Shown here: positions 42,701-51,700 of the stretch, piece after piece
How positions within the stretch are numbered: the first letter of the stretch is position 1
How the letters are laid out: each line of letters begins with the position of its first letter
NCBI GenBank assembly: GCA_002633025.1
Contig: NMRB01001831.1
Coordinates: forward strand, 1-64,000
Reading direction: 5' to 3'
Length of the DNA: 64,000 bases
Origin: Notospermus geniculatus
Taxonomy: Eukaryota; Nemertea; Pilidiophora; Heteronemertea; Lineidae
Made by a program: the position numbers and the translations under genes
Notes under the pieces: model-generated
The model's input: the letters and a program-made list of their open reading frames with translations, nothing else
Database searches by the model: none
What the model was told of the DNA's origin: nothing

Positions 42701-45700
42701 ATGAAAGCTATTGTCCTCTCACACCAAAGCAGGTAGGCCAATCAAGTAGGCACCGAAAATCTTCGAGCAGTTTATATATATATATATTGTTTATTCCTCC
42801 TGCATACAGAAGATCAGAAAAGCATGTCAGTGATACAGGTGAATGAAAAGTGAACCGTTAACCCAATGAGGGAATGATTGATTTTAAGTTCAACGCATAA
42901 TACATAAAAATAATTAGAAAAAAGGCATTATCATGAGAATACGGGCAGGAAAGTTGATGGAACGGGAGGCCTCACAGCCGGTGCCAACACGGCGCCTCCG
43001 ATGCATCAAGGCATCACAAGCGCCGTGCCGACACCAACCGTGAGAACACCCACTGCCCTGGGATGGAGTTCATCAACACATTACGTGAATGTCTATTTCT
43101 CCGTCGTTTGTGTCACTTAGTCCAAGATGAACCAGCAATCGGCAGTGATGCCAAGCATCGATATGTTATCTACAATATCCACAGAAGGTATTTGTTTCCC
43201 AAGCAGTGTCTCAGCTAGGTCATCGTCCGCCATGGACCAAAGGGACGCACTGACCTCAACAGGTGTGTCATCCACAATGCGTTCNCGACACTGCTCGATC
43301 GGAAACCAGCTTCTTTGTGGCTTCAGAAGGAGTATGACCCGGTCTTCTGTCAGGTCGAAGCGCCGTATCAAGTAGGCTCCGAAAACCTCAGACCATTTTG
43401 GCATTTAGTTCCTTTTTTGAAGACCGATCGATCAACACCAGATCTCGGCTCACAGATGAAGAAACATCTTCGCTTCTTTATCATTTTCTTTTACCGAAAA
43501 GTTTTTGTTTCAGCAGTTCTTTCTCTCGTTCATAGCCACTTGGTTCTCTCTGCCGGCATACGGCCACTCTGCGGACCAGGAAATCCTACCAGTGGCATTA
43601 TCTCAAGATCCGATCCCATTGCGGTATAAAACCAATCCAACATACCAAGGACTTAGAAGAATTTAGCAACAATCGTATCATCACTCGCCGTAAGCAAGAA
43701 CGTGAAAGGAAAGTGTGGTCACGTGACGAACATTGACGGCTTCATTTGACAATTAATGTTGTGGTTTACGCGGATGCGCAAGAATCTGGGATTTCGCAGT
43801 ATTGTCATGATTGTGTGGAATCTGGCTGATTTCCTCATAAATGATCCGCTTTATGTCAGAATGATATGAAAGAAGTCAGCTCGTATCTGTTGTGATCTCG
43901 TGAGATGGGTTTGCACGGGGTTATTTCGGTGCAGAAATGCAGCTATTTCGATATTAAAACAGTAGAGTTCTCGCAGTCTTATTCATGTTTTGGATGGGCC
44001 ACCGTATCTTGGTTTATACGAGTCTTGGAAACTTGCATAGACAACAAACGACCATTCGGTAGGTGAATTCGTATTTTGCGACCAATCACATGTTTTGTTT
44101 TGCCTACATGATAAGTGCGCATGCGCGAAATCTCCATAGGAATCCAAGATGGCGGGGCGGGGCGTCGAAACACTGAACACACTGATTTTTCTATGCGTTT
44201 TCTCCTGGTATTTTGTCCTTGGTGGTTTCCTCACCTACACGCCCACAGTTAGTATTTTCTGCTGTCGTCTGAGTGCAAACCCATTAGTGTCATGTTAGCC
44301 AATAATACCTCAGGATCCAACACGGAAATCCTGCCGGCGCACTTCAAAACTGCTACAAAAAGCTTTCACGGCCATAAATCCGCCATCGGCAACTTGTCAG
44401 AATCCGACCATTTCGATCTCAACGCAAGGTGATCAGAGTATGGCCAGTTGAAGCTTATCACCACTTCCTAATGCCCCTTGTTGATCCACCTAACTGGTTC
44501 CTGTATACTTTCGACACATGTATCGTTCGCTATTCATAGCGCCAGTAGATACGACCGTGTGGCTACGCGCTGGGGACTGCTGTCTCGCGCTGATAAGTCC
44601 CGTTGTTATCCCTAGCGCCTGGACAATTTCTGGTCCTGCCGTGAACAGTGGAATTTAATATGGCGGGGGATTTTCTCGGCGGGATATGCATCTCGCGAGA
44701 CGAGATCTCGTTCGTCAGGTATTTCATAAACATTCTTTAATGACAAACGGATTACTGTTGTCACTTTTTGACGCAGTGGTCGTTTGTTCTGATGCTGGGA
44801 TTTCCCAGAATGTATTCAACGAAGCGACATGGACGCCGCGGGCAATCACCAGTCGATCCACTCCATATTGAATGAACGGAGAGGATATTTGAGACCAACA
44901 GCGGCTAAGATAACTTGTACGGCCTCAGGACGCCGTGGAATATGTCAAATGTCGCAAAAATACGCCCATCTTACGGCAAATGCTATTGTTTTCTGTCACG
45001 TTTGTCATCGGCCGTACGCTCGGCGAGATGAATGCGTCAAAAACGTCCCCAAACGGTAACAGCATGGGCGGAATTTTTTTCTCATTTGTCTCGGAGGTCG
45101 TATCCAGGCATCTGACATCTTCTTCTGCCTGTAACTTCAGAAAATCTTAAAGAGGTGGAGGCTGAGTCGAGATCATGTTTATTCCGGAGGTTGGTACAGG
45201 AAGAATTCGAAAACCCACTCAAAATGAGGAATTTGCAGAATGACCGCCACTGGGAGGCGCTGTGAACGGTTGTACCACTTTGTCGTCGACATTTCGTCCG
45301 TGTTGCACTGCGTGAAGGATGCGACAACTTGATCTGTTTTTTTACGTCGTCGGTACGACCGCGCAGCGCCGCCCTGTCGGGATAAAACGTAAAACGTGTT
45401 CCTCAGTGGTCCACGATCATTTGGGCTGATTGATACCAACGATCCTATGGCATATTTGCTGCCAATCTTTTTCAGTCGATGCCGATTAAAGGTACCGTGA
45501 TTCACCAATTAACTCCACGTTTAATACCAACATTCTAAGTTATAAATCTTGTGACACCATAAATAAGACATCTGCTGAAAGCATGAATTTATCACATGGA
45601 ATTGCTTCGATAAATAACCACGTTCCTATGGTCTGTCTAATCGAGTTTATGATGTAGAGTGCCTATTTCATTGGCGAGGTCGATGAGCCGTTGTATTTTA

Positions 45701-48700
45701 TTTGAGACGAAAATAGTGCAGTGGTCTTCTTGCTTCGTGACAACCTCATGTAAATCATGGCTGGCAAGTGCATTTTAATGTAAAGTTCAAGAAGCCAATA
45801 ATGACGTGTAGATGTTCGCTTGATTCTGAAATGTGGAAGTGTAATGTTCCACGGTGTTCCCATTTTCCAGTGTTCCCCTCATTGTGTGGGGGACACTATG
45901 AGACGTGTTCGCTTGGTTCTGAAATACAATGTATGATGGAGATGTACTCATGTAAAGTGCCACGTTGTCGCCGTTTCTCAGTGTTTCCCTTCATTGTATG
46001 GGGGACATCGTGAACCGACAGATTTCCCATTCTGTGTTCACCTATTGAACAGTTTTCTCTCTGGCTGGAATCACTCCAACATAGAGCACAAAAAACGACA
46101 CACAAAATGGTAGTAAACATAAGTCGTCTCCAAATCTTGCAAATTTTCGACCCCAATCGGGGTCTTCCTCAGGCACTTTCTAGTTGAGATCCCAGAAGTG
46201 AATGAGCTGGATCCCAATTATAGGCTGGAAACACTGAGATATTGGGGACACTAGAAAACGTCACAGCAAACTTAAAGAACGAGCTGCTCGTGGACAATAC
46301 TCACCACATCAACCTCATCAATAGGACCCATGCTTCGGATATTAATATCCGTCTTTATCACAGTTGGTGCACCTGAAAAATTAGAATCAGAATTAGATTG
46401 TTATGATCACGTGCGTCTTGACGGCGGAGCGCCGCGGGTGTGTGGGCGACAAAGACGGGAAACAGTCTACGTGCGATTGGTACGCCGGTGTTATATCTGC
46501 CAGTGTTTCTATGTGTCAGTGTGTCCCCTTATTGTTGGGGAAACGCAGGTAGACAGATCGACATGTTTCTCTGGGTGTCCCCTATTGTCATGTCGCAGCA
46601 TATTCCGTCAGACAATAGTAGGGGAACACTGAAAGATGGGGAACATTCAAAAACGTACACCGGTAGCCCCGTGCCTTCAGCGGCTTCTTCTGTCACCTCG
46701 TGGACAGCTGTTTTCAGTCTGAGTTATTGACCGTAGACATTTCGGAGAGCTGAGCTCAGCAAGTTGCCAGGTTCAATATTGATCTACTGCTGGCAGTAAA
46801 TATCATTACGTCTTTGTCTAGACCTTTTTGTTTCTGGACCAAGCTAATCATCCGATAACAATATTAGTGATGCCCTGTTCGTCCGTTACACCTTCTGCTT
46901 CGTGACCAAATGCATGAGCCGGATGATTTAACGATCCAGATGACCTGCCTATCAACCCTTTGAATCCAATCAACCGTGGTGTTCGCCTGTTATGTTCTGT
47001 CACACGTGGCGTCTCGTCGATGCGTCAACTACTAGGGAAGTTTAGATAGGCTGCGAGGATGAGAACGTGAACGAGAAAGAGGAGAAGAACGAGAAAGAGG
47101 ACGAGAACGAGAACGAGAANNNNNNNNNNNNNNNNNNNNNNNNNNNNNNNNNNNNNNNNNNNNNNNNNNNNNNNNNNNNNNNNNNNNNNNNNNNNNNNNN
47201 NNNNNNNNNNNNNNNNNNNNNNNNNNNNNNNNNNNNNNNNNNNNNNNNNNNNNNNNNNNNNNNNNNNNNNNNNNNNNNNNNNNNNNNNNNNNNNNNNNNN
47301 NNNNNNNNNNNNNNNNNNNNNNNNNNNNNNNNNNNNNNNNNNNNNNNNNNNNNNNNNNNNNNNNGATTTCCTCCGCCTTGTGAGTGAGTTTCGTGATTTG
47401 TCCTCTGTATGCAGGACGGGATTTGAGGGCACGATCTGTCTCTGTAGTCATCCTGGTCACGGCACCAACAATGTACTAGCACATTGAGATCAGGTTCGAG
47501 ATGAGACAGAAAGGAACGCAAAGGTGTGGTTCTAATAGCTACATGTAAATGCTAAGATGCTCTGATTTATTAAATGAATACAAGGGTATAAGTACAGACC
47601 AGGTAAACATGCATATGAGATGATTGGTCCAGCGACCTTGGAGGCGGGGCATGGCGTGAGACTAATGAGTACTAATGAATGCATAATATTAACATGGTAA
47701 GAAGGAACACGTGGGCTGTTCCGGATAACATTGGCTCCATGGACAGTTTATCGGCGATCACTGCAGGAGGAAACCGAAATCCAAGGAGAGAAGTGCCATC
47801 AGGTCACCCTCTCTGTCACCTGAAGAGTGAGTCGGCTTGGAATTGAACCAAGAGACTCAATGGTGAGACAAGCACCGCTTCCACTAGGCCCACGTCGTCC
47901 GATATCCCTCGGCGACGGTCGCTGGCGGCGAAGCGTGGATGATGTGCAATGAACTAGTAATCTTTCCAGTCCATTCAAAGCAAACGTCCCCATTGGCCCA
48001 TGGGCAACATCGGGCTCCACCAGAGTGTTTTAAGCTGTTTCCATCACATCCTTCCGCCTGGCAATGAACCGGTCGATTTCACCAGCTAGATGACGTGACG
48101 ATGAACTGTCGCAGGTTAATCAGCCATGATTTCCCTCTGATACGCTATTGCTACAAAATGGCCAAGATGCGGCGCAGATAACCAATGTCATCAATCAGAA
48201 CCCAGCTCTTATTATAATGGACCGGGTTATCATTTTGCAAATCCGTTCAGGAAATGGCCTCGTCCTTCCGTCTACAAATATCAGTATGGTAGATCGGGTT
48301 GCTTGGCCAGAAATCGCTTTGGTAGCCGAGTCAGCTGAGACGTCAACATGAATGACGAATATCAGTGGAAGGCGTTTGTAGGCGTTGTGTCTGTACTCAG
48401 TCACAGGGTGTAGCCTACAACATGAGGGAAGGAACAGGTTGTTTAATAAGGGTGTGTGACAGACGATCAACAAATACAGGAGACGGCTCCCCCCTGTCCG
48501 AGGAGACCTTCGGCAACAACTACCGGTATTGGCCAGTCTTAGCAGTGGCTGGTCGCCGAATCAAGTCGCGGAAATCAAACATGGTACATTGCACTTGTCC
48601 TGGCGAAATAGTCAGAAGACGAAGTAACTAATCAGATACAATGTCTGGAGCAACCACGGTGGTCATTCTTCTGGAAAAAACTTCTTAACTGGTTTTCAGA

Positions 48701-51700
48701 CTCGCCCGAACCTTTTACCAGAGACTTGTAAGCGTTCTTTCAGGTAATCGCCTTTTCTACACATCTATCGGCCCCGGCTATCGGCCTCAGAAACTATTTA
48801 ATGCTACACGTGCTGAGCCATCTGTACGCCCGGTGCCCAGCTGCTCCTTTACTTCCTATCCTGTCGAAAGGGAATGGACTTATACTTTGCGACAAAATGG
48901 ATTTTTGCCGAGTCGCGGTTGGCCACAAATATAATCACATCCCAGAGCAACTCAGTGCAAAGCTGATTACGTCTTGTGCTGATGTGATGCCACTACGAAC
49001 TCAAAGGAAGATAGGTGTCGTCTTTCTAATATGATTCTGTACAGGTTTTACCCAAAATAAAAGCAAAAAAGCGAAGAGATACGAGGTTTGGGTGGTTTTT
49101 TACCTGATGTCTCTTCTGGCAAGTAAGACATCACGTGAGAGCCATATGATTACATTATAAAAGCAGGGATAATTTCAGATTTCAGTGAGGATGTTTTTTT
49201 AATGGTTTTGAGCATGCTTAAAAAATCATTGGATCACGTGAAAAAAACCCTGAAAATAACATATCGTCTTATGTTGTAAAAACTACCTTGGCTTTGAAAG
49301 TGCTTTTAAAGCACAGAGAAAGAATTAAAAGCTACATTTCGTGTTTGAGCGAAAGATCAGACACTGTCAGCGATCAGTCGCCGCCATGTTTGACCGCATC
49401 ACTCCTCCTAACCGTCATCACCGTTAGGAGCCTGATTACAATTGGTAGATATTTTTCCATTTAACTTTCCGCTGCACTACTTTTCAAGATGGTAACCTTC
49501 GAACGATGCTAGAGGGTGTTGGTTAAACCTCGTCCCAAGACCCTCTATTGTCAAGATTGGCATCATTGCCGTATTTGTTATTCACTATTACATCTCAGAA
49601 ACGGAAGTCAGCACCAAGATTTCGTGCCTCATAAAATAGACTTGAGGAAACCAATATCTTTCCCTCCATGCCTTCCCTCTGTTGCGGTAACAACAAACGT
49701 CTGGCCGCAAGCTCCAAGCCCGCGAAATTAATCACCAGGATTGAGCGACAGTCAATTTTATGGTGAACGATTGAATGATGAGATCAATGGCCCCTTGTAA
49801 AGGGAGGACCGGTGTCCGTCAGCGCTCCGGGCAGTACCGTGTTTTCATATGGAAGATTGAAATGCGTTGGATCAATGTGTCAATTGCCAGAGCATTTCAG
49901 TGACATCTCATGCAGCTGGGGGAAAAAATATGTAGAAAACATATTGATCAGGTCAGTGGTTCAGATTTCGAAATGCGGCTCGTCAAAAAGTACCGTAATA
50001 AAAATCAGCATTCAAGAAAATGTCCTAATTCAATTGCAGGTGCCAAGAGTTCCTGGTATGGATTGAAAACTGCCTTGACTGAGGTCGGGGGCTGCTGGAA
50101 ATCCGGTCAATTTATAGTCCTTCTCATCACTTACAAAAGAAATTCATATGTCATGCATGAAGGGGCGTTCAGACCTGAACCCACTGAGGCGTTTTCACGC
50201 CTTCAGCTGGAAGATCCAGCACTAATAAGTCTTCGCTGACCTCATTCCGCGCACGTATGATGACGTACAGCGGCGCGACTCATGGAACACAAGCCACTTC
50301 CTCGACGACAACAACAACGACCGCCCAGCGTCCAAATGTTGCAAGTCATCGCTCGCACTTGGCACGCCTAATATTCACCTCAGGCTCAAACAATAACCTA
50401 ATCAGACTCCTTCTTAGTAAAAGATATTCGAAATCTATAGGCTGAACAAGGCATGATTATGATGAAGTGTCAGGTAGGTAGGCCTAACGCTATACATTGT
50501 CTCTCAGTTTCGCCATCCTTCATGGCGGCCATGATGGTCGCTTTACTCGCCGTTCAATTCGGAACGGTTTTTGCTTCAGTTGGTCGAAATGATTTATTTC
50601 TGCTGAGGGATGCTACTTTGAATTGAATAGAATGATTTCAGTAACTGCATTCACTGTGTGTTGCATGGGATGATTACGAATGCTATGAAAAGAAAGGGTC
50701 ATCTGAATCATGAATCGTATCTATAATAGGCCTATATAGCATGTATAGGCCTACGTAAATTGCTAGCTATTGAATTGCAAACGGTTACACCCAACGTTAT
50801 ATCGCACCACCCTTCAACCTTTGATGAAATTGACCGGTTTTCTTGGAATTGGGTGTGACCCCGGCGGTCCACTTCATAGGCCAACATGCTTTTATCATTC
50901 GTGGGCAATTACCGTCTCTCCGGAGGCACTTACCCAATTTTGTCAGAAGGCCTAGGTAGTAGGTAATAGTGCTGGGCGGGCCGTCACGAAACTCCGATAG
51001 CACTAACAATGCCTAACAGAGAGGTATGCAATGGCTTTTACCATTACAGAATTTCCCTGTTAGGCCCTGTTAGTGCTATCGTAGTTTCGTGGCGGTCGTC
51101 CCTGGTGGAGACTACCTCTGTGGCCCTCCACCGAAATAGTTAAGTATTTTGCTGATGATTTTTTTGTGTTCAGGGTATGTGAGAGGATCGTCAACGCACA
51201 CACGTGGTGAGGTGAACTGAAGAGCTGCCACTGAGACGGTCCGCCCCGGTGTATAGGTGACTAACCATGAGATGGGGAAACCTTACGGTGCCAACTCAAC
51301 CGTCCATGACAGTTACAACTGGGGTGGACGTCAATGATGTTGCATGAAGATATAAAGTCCTCATTGAAGACTTGTGGAATCTAACTGGTAGGACGTAAAC
51401 AGTAGGCCTACTTTTGTCCTGTACCCCTCCCTTTCAAGATAATACATGATGGAACACCAGTTTTCATGGCCATTGCGAAGGGCAGTTGGAGGGCGAGGCA
51501 GTGGTCACTGGGATAAAGCATGGTTAGATTCCTTTATGCCACTGGTGTTCCCAGCCCCCTCAAAAGTTGGAGGTTGCAGGCTGTTTTTCACCCCTTTGTG
51601 GGCTCATGGTGTCCTCCTTACAGCTGATCTGATGAACTTGTGTGGTTTCCGTAGTATAGTAGTCGTCCTGTAATATTTCGACTTGACATTTGTCATTCGT

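Noticed and set aside
47042-47521. Arg/Ser-rich ORFs near 47.1 kb
   Set aside because: They are translations of a GAGAAC-type simple repeat running into a gap.
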